DNA from: an uncultured Prevotellaceae bacterium
GTDB lineage: Bacteria; Bacteroidota; Bacteroidia; Bacteroidales; Bacteroidaceae
Length of the DNA stretch: 6,039 bases
NCBI GenBank assembly: GCA_958404085.1
Contig: CATXZX010000122.1
Span: 1 to 6,039, forward strand
Direction: 5' to 3'
Positions 1 through 6,039 of this stretch are shown in pieces (position 1 is the first letter of the stretch; every line of letters starts with the position of its first letter). The notes below the pieces were generated by a model. It worked only from the letters and a program-made list of their open reading frames with translations, was not told the origin of the DNA and made no database searches. A program made the translations under genes and the position numbers.

Positions 1-1
1 T

Positions 2-562
2 AGCTTTTATCCCGGAAAGAATTTGGGCGCATTGGGCGACGGCGGGGCAGTCGTAAGTTGTGATGAAACGCTTGTCAATCGGGTTCGCGTACTGGCCAAT
101 TACGGTGCCCTCAAAAAGTATTTTCACCATTGGATGGGGCTGAACAGCCGTTTGGATGAAGTGCAGGCTGCCGTGTTGCGCGTAAAACTTCGTTCATTGG
201 ATGAGGTGAATGAACGAAGGAGGGAGATAGCCCGTTATTATGCCGCTCATATACAGAATGCTCATATCGCGATTCCGTATGAAGGAGATTGTGAGAATCG
301 CGTTTTCCATATATATCCGCTACGTTGCGAACATCGCGATGAGTTGGTACATTATTTAAAAGAAAAAGGCGTAGGCACTTTGATTCATTATCCGGTTCCG
401 GTCCATAAGCAGCTTTGTATGAAGTGTTTTATTGATAATGAAAAATCTTATCCAGTAGCTGAACGTCTATGCGGCGAAGAACTTAGCATTCCTCTGAATA
501 GTACGTTGAGGGGTGATGAGATTGTATATATTGTTGAACAGTTAAATCAGTTTTTGCGATGA
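2..562 (+). CDS. DegT/DnrJ/EryC1/StrS-family sugar-nucleotide aminotransferase, C-terminal part (FdtB/QdtB-like)
   Basis: This is a PLP-dependent enzyme that transfers an amino group, normally from glutamate, to a keto-sugar nucleotide in the cytoplasm. The gene is cut by the left edge: the frame is open from base 2 and encodes 186 residues of a family usually about 360-380 long. Its first residues read SFYPGKNLGALGDGGAV, the family's active-site block; Lys6 (codon 17-19) is the expected Schiff-base lysine. Further family features are NYG at about 33-35, the NSRLDEVQAAVLRVKL helix at about 48-63 and GTLIHYPVPVHKQ near 131-143. The NYG...KY...NSRLDE pattern resembles FdtB/QdtB enzymes, which make dTDP-3-amino-3,6-dideoxyhexoses; C3 versus C4 specificity cannot be settled from half a protein. 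A TTG at base 23 is inside the conserved block and is not a start. The stop overlaps the start of the next gene (ATGA), consistent with a glycan-biosynthesis operon. Family assignment is firm; substrate is inference. Confidence 0.93.
   Translation, partial: SFYPGKNLGALGDGGAVVSCDETLVNRVRVLANYGALKKYFHHWMGLNSRLDEVQAAVLRVKLRSLDEVNERRREIARYYAAHIQNAHIAIPYEGDCENRVFHIYPLRCEHRDELVHYLKEKGVGTLIHYPVPVHKQLCMKCFIDNEKSYPVAERLCGEELSIPLNSTLRGDEIVYIVEQLNQFLR
559..562 (+). other. ATGA stop/start overlap, aminotransferase to first GT2
   Basis: The start ATG (559-561) and the stop TGA (560-562) of the preceding frame share bases. This arrangement usually means that translation of the second gene is coupled to the first. 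No GGAGG-type ribosome binding site lies upstream, so reinitiation after the stop is plausible. The overlap decides the start of the glycosyltransferase. Confidence 0.85.
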
Positions 563-1359
563 CGGTTGATATTCTAATTTGTACCTTTAATAAAGGTATT
601 GTGCGGGTAGGAGACATTTTGTTGCCTAAGAATGAAAATATACGTTATGTAGTTTCATTCCAGTATACCGATGAACGTTATACGAAATTGATACCTGAAA
701 GTTTGACAATGCGCGATGATGTGGTTCTCAGCCAATATAAGGGAAAAGGGCTTTCGGCCAACCGGAACCATGCGTTGAATTTGGCAACATCCGATTTGGT
801 TATCTTTGCCGACGATGATGCGCGCTTTTCGGAGAAGAGCATTGAGCAGGGAGTGGCGGTTTTTGAGAACAATCAGGATGTAGACATCGCTTTCTTCCAG
901 GCTTCCACTTATACAGGTCGTCCGTTGAAGGAGTATCCCAAAGAAAGTTACCAATTGAAGGACACCCGGTTTAAGATTTCCATTATCGAGATGGTGGCGC
1001 GGCGCGAAAAGACGCAGGGAGTGCTTCGTTTTGACGAGCGTTTCGGCCTGGGGGCTCCGTTCCTGACGTGCGGAGAGGAAGAGGTCTGGTTGAAAGATGC
1101 TTTCGACAAAGGTCTGAAAATCTTCTACTATCCCATAAATATCGTGGAGACTTCCATGCTGTTGCAGGATAAGCTGATTTACATAAATGCGGGTGTGCAA
1201 CGTTCTTTTGGCGCAGTTTCGTATTATCTGTATGGCAACAAGGCCTGGTGGCTATGCCTTGCGTATGCGTGGAAGGCCGCTGCTGCGCGGATGAGTCACT
1301 TTGTTCCGATGCTGAAACATTTCTATCAGGGTATTTCTTACGTGAGGCATACAAAATAA
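559..1359 (+). CDS. Family 2 glycosyltransferase (GT-A fold), first of a tandem paralogous pair
   Basis: The 266-residue product should transfer a sugar from a nucleotide donor to a growing glycan on the cytoplasmic face of the inner membrane. The N-terminus DILICTFNKG (4-13) is the first beta strand and turn of a GT-A fold. GLSANRNHAL (64-73) leads into FADDD (83-87), the metal- and nucleotide-binding Asp motif. CGEEEV (171-176) within the conserved stretch 157-186 probably carries the catalytic base and acceptor contacts. There is no signal peptide or clear transmembrane helix; a hydrophobic stretch near 229-243 may aid membrane association. The ATG overlaps the aminotransferase stop (ATGA), which fixes the start, and no Shine-Dalgarno sequence precedes it. 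The next gene, 6 bases downstream, is a paralogue aligning without gaps over about 220 residues. The 5' part is AT-rich compared with the rest of the block. Donor and acceptor sugars cannot be told from sequence. Confidence 0.93.
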   Translation: MTVDILICTFNKGIVRVGDILLPKNENIRYVVSFQYTDERYTKLIPESLTMRDDVVLSQYKGKGLSANRNHALNLATSDLVIFADDDARFSEKSIEQGVAVFENNQDVDIAFFQASTYTGRPLKEYPKESYQLKDTRFKISIIEMVARREKTQGVLRFDERFGLGAPFLTCGEEEVWLKDAFDKGLKIFYYPINIVETSMLLQDKLIYINAGVQRSFGAVSYYLYGNKAWWLCLAYAWKAAAARMSHFVPMLKHFYQGISYVRHTK

Positions 1360-1365
1360 GGCCCT

Positions 1366-2169
1366 ATGACGCTCGATATCCTTGTGTGTACGTATAACGA
1401 AGGCATCGAGAGGGTTCCTCTTATCTTACTGCCGTATCGCAACGATGTGCGTTACGTGGTATCTTTTCAATATGCTGCCGATGAATACCTGGAAAAAATT
1501 CCGGCTGTTCTCCGTGAGCGGGCGGATGTGGTACTGGCTGTTCTTCCGGGCATGGGACTTGCTGCGAACCGGAATCATGCCCTGTCGATGGCTACGGGAG
1601 ACATAGCCCTCTTTGCCGATGACGATGTAAGGTATAAGGATTGTTTTTTTGATGACGTACAGCGTATTTTCGAACTGGACCCTACGCTGGACATCGCGTG
1701 TTTCAAGGCCCTGAAACCGGACGGAACTCCGCTTCATTATTATTGCGATTATTCTTTTGCTTACAAGGATGCGCCGTACGGTGTCTTTTTCAGTTCTTGC
1801 GAGATAGCCTTCCGTCCCTCGGAACGGATACCCCGTTTTGACGAGCGTTTCGGAAAAGGCGCGCCCGAGCTGATGTGCGGCGAGGAAGAGGTCTTTTTGT
1901 ATGAAGCGTTCCGCCGGGGATTGAATGTCCGGTATCATCCCGTTCCGGTTGTTATGACAGACGGGAATACTACGGGCACCCGCTTTATGCAGGAAGTCAA
2001 GGTGCAGCGTTCGAAGGGAGCCGTACTCTATGTGATACATGGCTTTTGGGGGGCATTGGCACGTATTACGAAGTATGCCGTATGTCATGTGGGTGAACAC
2101 CGTATGCGCATCTGGATGCAGATGTGGCGGGGCATCCGTTATGTGCAAACAACGAAAAGACGGCCATGA
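1366..2169 (+). CDS. Family 2 glycosyltransferase (GT-A fold), second of a tandem paralogous pair
   Basis: The 267-residue product repeats the architecture of the preceding gene at the same residue numbers: DILVCTYNEG at 4-13, GLAANRNHAL at 64-73, FADDD at 83-87, RFDERFG at 157-163 and CGEEEV at 171-176. My hand count gives about 99 identities over the first 220 residues. The two proteins differ most at about 128-156, at 198-212 and beyond 220, where the acceptor would probably be contacted, so they may add different sugars or form different linkages. The start ATG lies 6 bases after the previous stop; no Shine-Dalgarno sequence is visible. The stop overlaps the next gene's start (ATGA at 2166-2169). 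No transmembrane helix is evident, as expected for a cytoplasmic or membrane-associated transferase. The pair could be successive transferases of one glycan or a duplication under divergence. Family is firm, substrate unknown. Confidence 0.93.
   Translation: MTLDILVCTYNEGIERVPLILLPYRNDVRYVVSFQYAADEYLEKIPAVLRERADVVLAVLPGMGLAANRNHALSMATGDIALFADDDVRYKDCFFDDVQRIFELDPTLDIACFKALKPDGTPLHYYCDYSFAYKDAPYGVFFSSCEIAFRPSERIPRFDERFGKGAPELMCGEEEVFLYEAFRRGLNVRYHPVPVVMTDGNTTGTRFMQEVKVQRSKGAVLYVIHGFWGALARITKYAVCHVGEHRMRIWMQMWRGIRYVQTTKRRP
2166..2169 (+). other. ATGA stop/start overlap, second GT2 to third GT2
   Basis: The start ATG (2166-2168) overlaps the stop TGA (2167-2169) of the upstream gene. A purine-rich run sits a few bases upstream but does not form a Shine-Dalgarno core. 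The overlap supports the start at 2166 over the in-frame ATG at 2124. Confidence 0.85.
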
Positions 2170-3089
2170 TACGTTTCTCCATTATCATTCCGGTCTATAA
2201 CCGCGTCCGATACTTGAACCGGTTGTTCGAATCGCTGTGTATGCAGCAGTACAGACCGCTCGAAATTATTTTGGTCGACAACGGATCTGTCGATGCCTCG
2301 TTGTCTGTGTGTATGGATTTTGCACGCCGGCATGCCGGGGAGGCGGAATTTAGGGTGAAGGTCTTGTCGGCTCCCGAGTACCGCGGAGCATGTTATGCGC
2401 GAAATCGCGGTGCGGCATGTGCCGGGGGCGATTATCTTTATTTTTTCGATTCGGACGATGAACTGTCTCCGTGCTTTTTTCAATTAGTTGCTGAGGTAAT
2501 TCAAAAAAACTCCGCGCCGGATGTTATTGCGGCCCGCACATTGCTCGTTACGGCTGACGGAGAAGCGAAAAAACGCAAGGTTTATCATACAGCGTCCGTG
2601 TCGGACCAGATTCTCACCGGGATGCTTTCAACGCAGTCCATGGTGCTTGCCGCACGATTCTATCGGGAAACGGGCGGATGGAACGAGACGCTGCCGCGCT
2701 GGAACGACTGGGAGTTCGGGATTCGTGTCTTGCTGCGCAGGCCGCTCCTGCATTGGATGAAGGGTACATATCACCGCATCCATCTGCATGCCGATAGCAT
2801 AACCGGTACTTCTTTCTCGGAATCGGCTCCCGCACTGTATCGGGCTATATGCACCGTCCGAGGCGAACTGGTTGAGGCCAGAGACCGGAAGGCATTGTGG
2901 TACCGACAAACGATATTGGCCGCATTCTTCCGGCGTGAGCATTCCGATGAATGGGCCGCACGTTTGTTGGCGGAGGCTGTCGGACAGTGTGCTTCGCGCT
3001 TTGAGAGAATGAAAATTCGTGGCCTGTATGCTTACCTCGTGTGTGGAGGTAGGGGGGCATGGCTCTTGGCCCGTTGGTTACTTGGGTAG
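2166..3089 (+). CDS. Family 2 glycosyltransferase (GT-A fold)
   Basis: The 307-residue product is a more typical GT2 enzyme than the two before it. It starts MIRFSIIIPVYNR (1-13), the classic GT2 first strand, followed by VDNGS (37-41), a YARNRG segment (77-82) and FDSDDE (94-99), the DXD-type motif that holds the metal and nucleotide-sugar. GGWNE (170-174) and RWNDWEFGIRVLL (178-190) match the region with the catalytic base, probably Asp181 or Glu183. The frame is open further upstream with an ATG at 2124, but that start would overlap the previous gene by 46 bases and add 14 residues unlike the family; the ATG at 2166 forms an ATGA overlap and begins right at the conserved strand. GC content is high (about 56% over 2701-3060). 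It is the last gene of the left block, and its 3' end overlaps the oppositely oriented glycosyltransferase by 12 bases. Donor and acceptor are unknown. Confidence 0.93.
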   Translation: MIRFSIIIPVYNRVRYLNRLFESLCMQQYRPLEIILVDNGSVDASLSVCMDFARRHAGEAEFRVKVLSAPEYRGACYARNRGAACAGGDYLYFFDSDDELSPCFFQLVAEVIQKNSAPDVIAARTLLVTADGEAKKRKVYHTASVSDQILTGMLSTQSMVLAARFYRETGGWNETLPRWNDWEFGIRVLLRRPLLHWMKGTYHRIHLHADSITGTSFSESAPALYRAICTVRGELVEARDRKALWYRQTILAAFFRREHSDEWAARLLAEAVGQCASRFERMKIRGLYAYLVCGGRGAWLLARWLLG

Positions 3090-4187
3090 GCGGCTTGACC
3101 AGAAGTCGACGTAGCGGCCGGCTACTTTCCGGTATTCGTGGTGTTTCAGTATGTATCGGATACTTTGTTCCGAGAGGGAGGGGATGCGCTCTTTTTCTTC
3201 CATCAGACGGTCCAGCCGGTCGTAGACCGCTTCGTAGTAGGGGAGTACATTGATGATGGGCCGAAGTTCTTCTTCGTGCAGAATCTGGTAGTTTTCGGGC
3301 TCTCCTCCGCCTACGACGACCAACCCTTTGCTCATGGCCTGCAAGGCATTCATGGCCGGCGTGTATGAATAAAGTTGGTCCAGGATGATGTCGCAACTGT
3401 CCATAAGGGACTGATAGGTCTGGAACGGAACGGATTCCACGCATACGACCTCGCATTGCGAATGCCATTTCCGTTCGATTTGCCGGAGGGCCCTGAGCAT
3501 GATGTCTGTTCCTTTGTATTCGTTTCTTGCTTTCTGGATGCCGATGAAGAAACGGACTTTTTCTCTATCCCGTCGGGCTGCCGGTGAAGCCGAGGCGTTA
3601 CATTTAATCGGGAAAGGGATGAAACGCAGTTTATCGTTGTAGTACGGCCGGTAACTGGCATCGTATTCGTACAGACCGGAGACGATGCCGTCACAATCGT
3701 CGGCAATGTATTTGTTGAGTTCCCCTTTGCGACCCTTCAGCCAGTCGGCTATCCAAATGGCGTTTTCGCGGTATGTACGGATGGTCTGCCCGATGTTGAA
3801 ATCACTGTATCGGAAGGTATGGCAATCGAGTCCGGCCTTAACCCAGAAATGGTCCATGCCGAAAGCTCCGAGAAAAACGGAACGGTTGTGCTTTCTCAGA
3901 TAGTTGTATATCGGGAACATGCGTTCCGCCTTCAGCGGGAGAAAAACCGGATTGATAAGTTGCACGACGTCATAGCCTCTCATTTGGGGCAATGTATGCA
4001 ACAGCCTGGCAAGAAAGCGACATGTTTCGGGCAGCGAATGGGTAGTCCGTTTGAGCGTGATGTCGCGGGCGTAGTCTTTCCATCCGTCACCGTCCGATAT
4101 GACTGTGACCTGATGGCCCAGTTCTCTGAGGCCTTCTGCCAATGTCCAGTGGACATTGCTGAATTCTCCTAATAACAGCACTTTCAT
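3078..4187 (-). CDS. GT-B-fold glycosyltransferase (glycosyl transferases group 1 / GT4-like)
   Basis: The 369-residue product has a GT-B layout. The N-terminal Rossmann-like domain opens KVLLLGEFSNVHWTLAEGL (2-20) followed by GHQVTVIS (24-31), as in group 1 transferases. The C-terminal nucleotide-sugar domain begins near VRFFIGIQKARNEYKG (211-226) and includes CDIILDQL (265-272) and NALQAMSKGLVVVGGG (280-295). The last stretch is the counterpart of the E-x7-E region of GT4 enzymes, but by eye the two Glu positions are Tyr275 and Gln283, so the motif is atypical. No signal peptide or membrane helix is seen; it probably works in the cytoplasm or at the inner membrane. The start is fixed by an ATGA overlap with the family 3 glycoside hydrolase upstream, suggesting translational coupling. 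Its 3' end overlaps the convergent GT2 gene by 12 bases. The fold and general role are well supported; the CAZy family number and substrate are not. Confidence 0.88.
   Translation of the reverse strand: MKVLLLGEFSNVHWTLAEGLRELGHQVTVISDGDGWKDYARDITLKRTTHSLPETCRFLARLLHTLPQMRGYDVVQLINPVFLPLKAERMFPIYNYLRKHNRSVFLGAFGMDHFWVKAGLDCHTFRYSDFNIGQTIRTYRENAIWIADWLKGRKGELNKYIADDCDGIVSGLYEYDASYRPYYNDKLRFIPFPIKCNASASPAARRDREKVRFFIGIQKARNEYKGTDIMLRALRQIERKWHSQCEVVCVESVPFQTYQSLMDSCDIILDQLYSYTPAMNALQAMSKGLVVVGGGEPENYQILHEEELRPIINVLPYYEAVYDRLDRLMEEKERIPSLSEQSIRYILKHHEYRKVAGRYVDFWSSRLPK
4184..4187 (-). other. ATGA stop/start overlap, GH3 hydrolase to GT-B glycosyltransferase
   Basis: On the - strand the hydrolase stop TGA and the glycosyltransferase start ATG share bases (TCAT on the + strand). 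The overlap ties both genes into one transcript and probably couples their translation. Confidence 0.85.
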
Positions 4188-6039
4188 CTGTCTCTGTCCG
4201 CTATTTGCTCAGCCTTGAGCGTGAAACTTCCTTGCAGGCGTATGTCGGAAGACGATGCGCCGATCATTACATCGAATGTTCCGGGCTCTATGATGTAGTT
4301 CAGGTTTTTGTCATAGAAGGCCAGTTCTTCTTTTCCCAGCCTGAACGTAACGGTCTTGCTCTCACCTTTGTTGAGTTCTATCCGTTCGAAACCTTTCAGA
4401 AGGATGGGCGGAAGCGACACACTGGCTATCCGGTCGCGAAGGTATAGTTGAACGACCTCGGCAGCGTCGTATTTGCCGGTATTCGTGATGGTGCAACGTA
4501 TCGTCTGGTAGGTTCCGTTTTCTCCCGGTTCGAGGACAAGGTCTTTGTATTCGAATTGGGTATAGCTCAGCCCGTAGCCGAACTCGTAGAGTGCGGACCC
4601 TTCTCCTTCGACGTAGTTCCTTCTTTTACCTTGTGCGTAGTAGAGCGGCAGTTGTCCCTCGCTACGCGGAATCGAAACCGGCAGTTTGCCGCTTGGGCTG
4701 TACTGACCGAAAAGAATGTCTGCAAGTGCCATTCCGCCTTGTTCTCCGGGATACCATGCCGTGAGGAGGGCGTTGGCTTTTGCGGCTGCAAGATTCATGT
4801 TGAGCGGCCTCCCTTGGATGTATGTAACGATGACCGGTTTTCCGGTGCGGGCAACCGCATTGAGCAGCAGTTCCTGATGGCCGAGGAGCTGAAGGGACTT
4901 TCGGTCGAATCCTTCGCCGCATTCCATATCGGAAACGGTGGCGTTTTTGTTGTCCTGCGGGGTGGCCGCTCCCGTTTCGATGTATTCTGTTTGAAAGTCT
5001 CTTGCACTCGAACCTCCCAGTACAAGAATGACTGCATCGGCCTGTTTGGCTAATTCTACGGCTTCGGCTATTTGTGACTGGGTTGTATCCCGGATGGCGC
5101 AACCGCGGATATATGAGACTTTGGTCTGTGGCGATACGCATGCGCGGATGCCGTCGAGCATCGAAAAGATCTCTTTGCGGTCTTGCGGGGCCGTATAGTC
5201 GCCCAATTGATTGTACACCATGTCGGCATTAGGTCCGATGACGGCAATGCTCCGGATGTCTTTCGACAAAGGCAGTGTACCGTCGTTCTTCAGCAGTACG
5301 ATACCTTCTCGCGCTACTTGTCGGGCCAATGCCTTGTGTTCGGCCGAACGGACACGCTTGGCAGCTTCTTTGGGCGAAACGTACGGATTTTCGAATAATT
5401 TCATCTGGAATTTTAGCCGGAGAATACGTGATACGGCCGTGTCGATTTGTGCGATTGTAATTCGCTTTTCGTTTAAAGCGTTAAGCAGGTGCTTGCCGTA
5501 TGCATTTCCTCCGAGGTCTGTATCAACGCCGGCCTGCAGTGCCAGAGCGGAGGCCTCGGTATAGTTGGCAGCTATGTGTGCGCCGGTAATGCCTTCGATA
5601 CTTGTCAGATCCGAATAGACAAAACCGTTAAATCCCCATTGCTTGCGCAGCACATCGGTTAGCAGATGTTTATTGGCGGTGCAAGGAATGCCGTCTATGC
5701 AGTTATAGGACGTCATGACGGTGGTGGCGCCGGCTTCAACCGCTTTCCTGAATGGATAAAGATAGTCGGCTAACAGTTGCCGGGGGCCGACTTGCGCCGC
5801 CGCTCCGTTATATCCCGCTTCGGGAATGCCGTAGGCTGCAAAATGTTTCAGAGTTGTGTACAAATGTTTACCGTCCGATTGTGTTTCGCCTTGCATTCCG
5901 TTCATGACAGAGGTACCGAGAACAGCGGTCAGCCACGGGTCTTCTCCGTAGGTCTCTTCCATTCGCGACCAACGGGGCTCACGTGCGACGTCCAGTACGG
6001 GACCGTACCCGATATTGGCTCCTTGCAGGCGGGCTTCGA
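4184..6039 (-). CDS. Family 3 glycoside hydrolase (beta-glucosidase/beta-xylosidase type), C-terminal 617 residues
   Basis: This retaining enzyme removes beta-linked glucose or xylose from the non-reducing ends of oligosaccharides or glycosides. The frame is open to the window edge, so the start, and any signal peptide, lie outside; a Met at 5962 is internal because GH3 sequence (GPVLDVAREPRWSR) continues upstream of it. Numbering from the right edge, the barrel domain shows YGEDP (30-34), KHF (64-66) and FVYSD, whose Asp143 (bases 5609-5611) is the expected nucleophile. AREGIVLLKNDGTLPL (about 242-257) joins it to the alpha/beta sandwich domain, where SSARDF and CGEGFDR occur; the Glu of GEG (375, bases 4913-4915) is the likely acid/base. 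FGYGLSYTQFEY leads into a fibronectin III-like domain (about 500-600). Related enzymes are about 750-800 long, so some 130-180 residues are missing. Family relatives in Bacteroidota are usually periplasmic, which is expected but not visible here. Exact substrate is unresolved. Confidence 0.95.
   Translation of the reverse strand, partial: EARLQGANIGYGPVLDVAREPRWSRMEETYGEDPWLTAVLGTSVMNGMQGETQSDGKHLYTTLKHFAAYGIPEAGYNGAAAQVGPRQLLADYLYPFRKAVEAGATTVMTSYNCIDGIPCTANKHLLTDVLRKQWGFNGFVYSDLTSIEGITGAHIAANYTEASALALQAGVDTDLGGNAYGKHLLNALNEKRITIAQIDTAVSRILRLKFQMKLFENPYVSPKEAAKRVRSAEHKALARQVAREGIVLLKNDGTLPLSKDIRSIAVIGPNADMVYNQLGDYTAPQDRKEIFSMLDGIRACVSPQTKVSYIRGCAIRDTTQSQIAEAVELAKQADAVILVLGGSSARDFQTEYIETGAATPQDNKNATVSDMECGEGFDRKSLQLLGHQELLLNAVARTGKPVIVTYIQGRPLNMNLAAAKANALLTAWYPGEQGGMALADILFGQYSPSGKLPVSIPRSEGQLPLYYAQGKRRNYVEGEGSALYEFGYGLSYTQFEYKDLVLEPGENGTYQTIRCTITNTGKYDAAEVVQLYLRDRIASVSLPPILLKGFERIELNKGESKTVTFRLGKEELAFYDKNLNYIIEPGTFDVMIGASSSDIRLQGSFTLKAEQIADRDR

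Larger units (their letters stand above)
559..2169 (+). repeat. Tandem duplicated glycosyltransferase genes (diverged direct repeat, period 807 bases)
   Basis: The genes starting at 559 and 1366 are direct repeats with a period of 807 bases. Their products align without gaps to about residue 220. At the DNA level the longest exact match I found is 20 bases, CGTTTTGACGAGCGTTTCGG, at 1027-1046 and 1834-1853; GAGGAAGAGGTCT at 1075-1087 and 1882-1894 is another, at the same spacing. Both fall in the conserved RFDERFG...GEEEV region. Overall divergence shows the duplication is old, or that two related genes were brought together by transfer. Confidence 0.75.

Noticed and set aside
1426..2148. Long open frame of 240 codons on the - strand inside the second GT2 gene, and a similar 181-codon frame (655-1200) inside the first
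   Set aside because: Both lie in the codon-on-codon antisense register of the glycosyltransferase genes and stay open only because TTA, CTA and TCA codons are scarce there. The translations resemble no known family and the sense frames have clear GT2 motifs.
2124..2168. Upstream ATG as start of the third GT2
   Set aside because: It would add 14 residues before the canonical first strand and give a 46-base overlap; the ATG at 2166 makes the same ATGA junction seen elsewhere in the window.
1644..2509. Homopolymer runs in the glycosyltransferase genes (T7 at 1644-1650, G6 at 2048-2053, A7 at 2503-2509) as phase-variation switches
   Set aside because: The runs are too short for typical slippage-based switching and all frames are intact; nothing else suggests phase variation.
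3111..3132. Small inverted repeats (GTAGC/GCTAC around 3111-3125; CCGG/CCGG at 3118-3132) near the convergent junction as a terminator
   Set aside because: Stems are only 4-5 base pairs, no T-run follows, and they lie within the coding sequence of the glycosyltransferase.
2845..3468. 207-codon - strand open frame crossing the convergent junction
   Set aside because: It overlaps two well-supported genes in other frames and its product is rich in Arg, Pro and His with arginine runs, typical of a spurious frame in GC-rich DNA.
4448..5053. 201-codon + strand open frame within the GH3 hydrolase
   Set aside because: It lies opposite the conserved alpha/beta sandwich domain of the hydrolase, and its translation shows no recognisable domain.
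5960..5962. ATG as the start of the GH3 hydrolase
   Set aside because: The frame stays open to the right edge and encodes conserved GH3 residues (GPVLDVAREPRW) upstream of this Met, so it is internal.

Overview
The window is accessory carbohydrate-metabolism DNA and is coding from end to end; the largest gap between genes is 6 bases. It contains six genes in two converging blocks. Gene content and the lack of GGAGG-type Shine-Dalgarno sequences before any visible start suggest a member of the Bacteroidota, probably a gut- or mouth-type Bacteroidales. That assignment is an inference: no rRNA or other marker gene is present.

Left block (+ strand, bases 1-3089): the 3' half of a DegT/DnrJ/EryC1-type sugar-nucleotide aminotransferase, most like the FdtB/QdtB group that makes dTDP-3-amino-3,6-dideoxyhexoses. 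It is followed by three family 2 glycosyltransferases. The first two are tandem paralogues that align without gaps for about 220 residues (about 45% identity by my hand count). Two of the three junctions are ATGA stop/start overlaps and the third is a 6-base gap, so the block looks like one transcription unit for assembling a surface glycan (O-antigen, capsule or protein O-glycan) with an amino-deoxy sugar.

Right block (- strand, bases 6039-3078): the C-terminal part of a family 3 glycoside hydrolase (beta-glucosidase/beta-xylosidase type) whose start lies beyond the right edge. It is joined through another ATGA overlap to a GT-B-fold glycosyltransferase. This glycosyltransferase runs tail-to-tail into the last left-block gene with a 12-base coding overlap, leaving no room for a separate terminator.

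The left block probably supplies an activated amino sugar and adds successive residues to a lipid- or protein-linked glycan. The right block pairs a cytoplasmic-type glycosyltransferase with a glycosidase that would be expected outside the cytoplasm. GC content rises along the left block from about 37% (301-660) to about 56% (2701-3060), which hints at mosaic origin. I found no RNA genes, CRISPR arrays, insertion sequences, promoters or convincing terminators, and no evidence of a wholly new system; the paralogous glycosyltransferase pair and the coupled hydrolase/glycosyltransferase pair are the most notable points.
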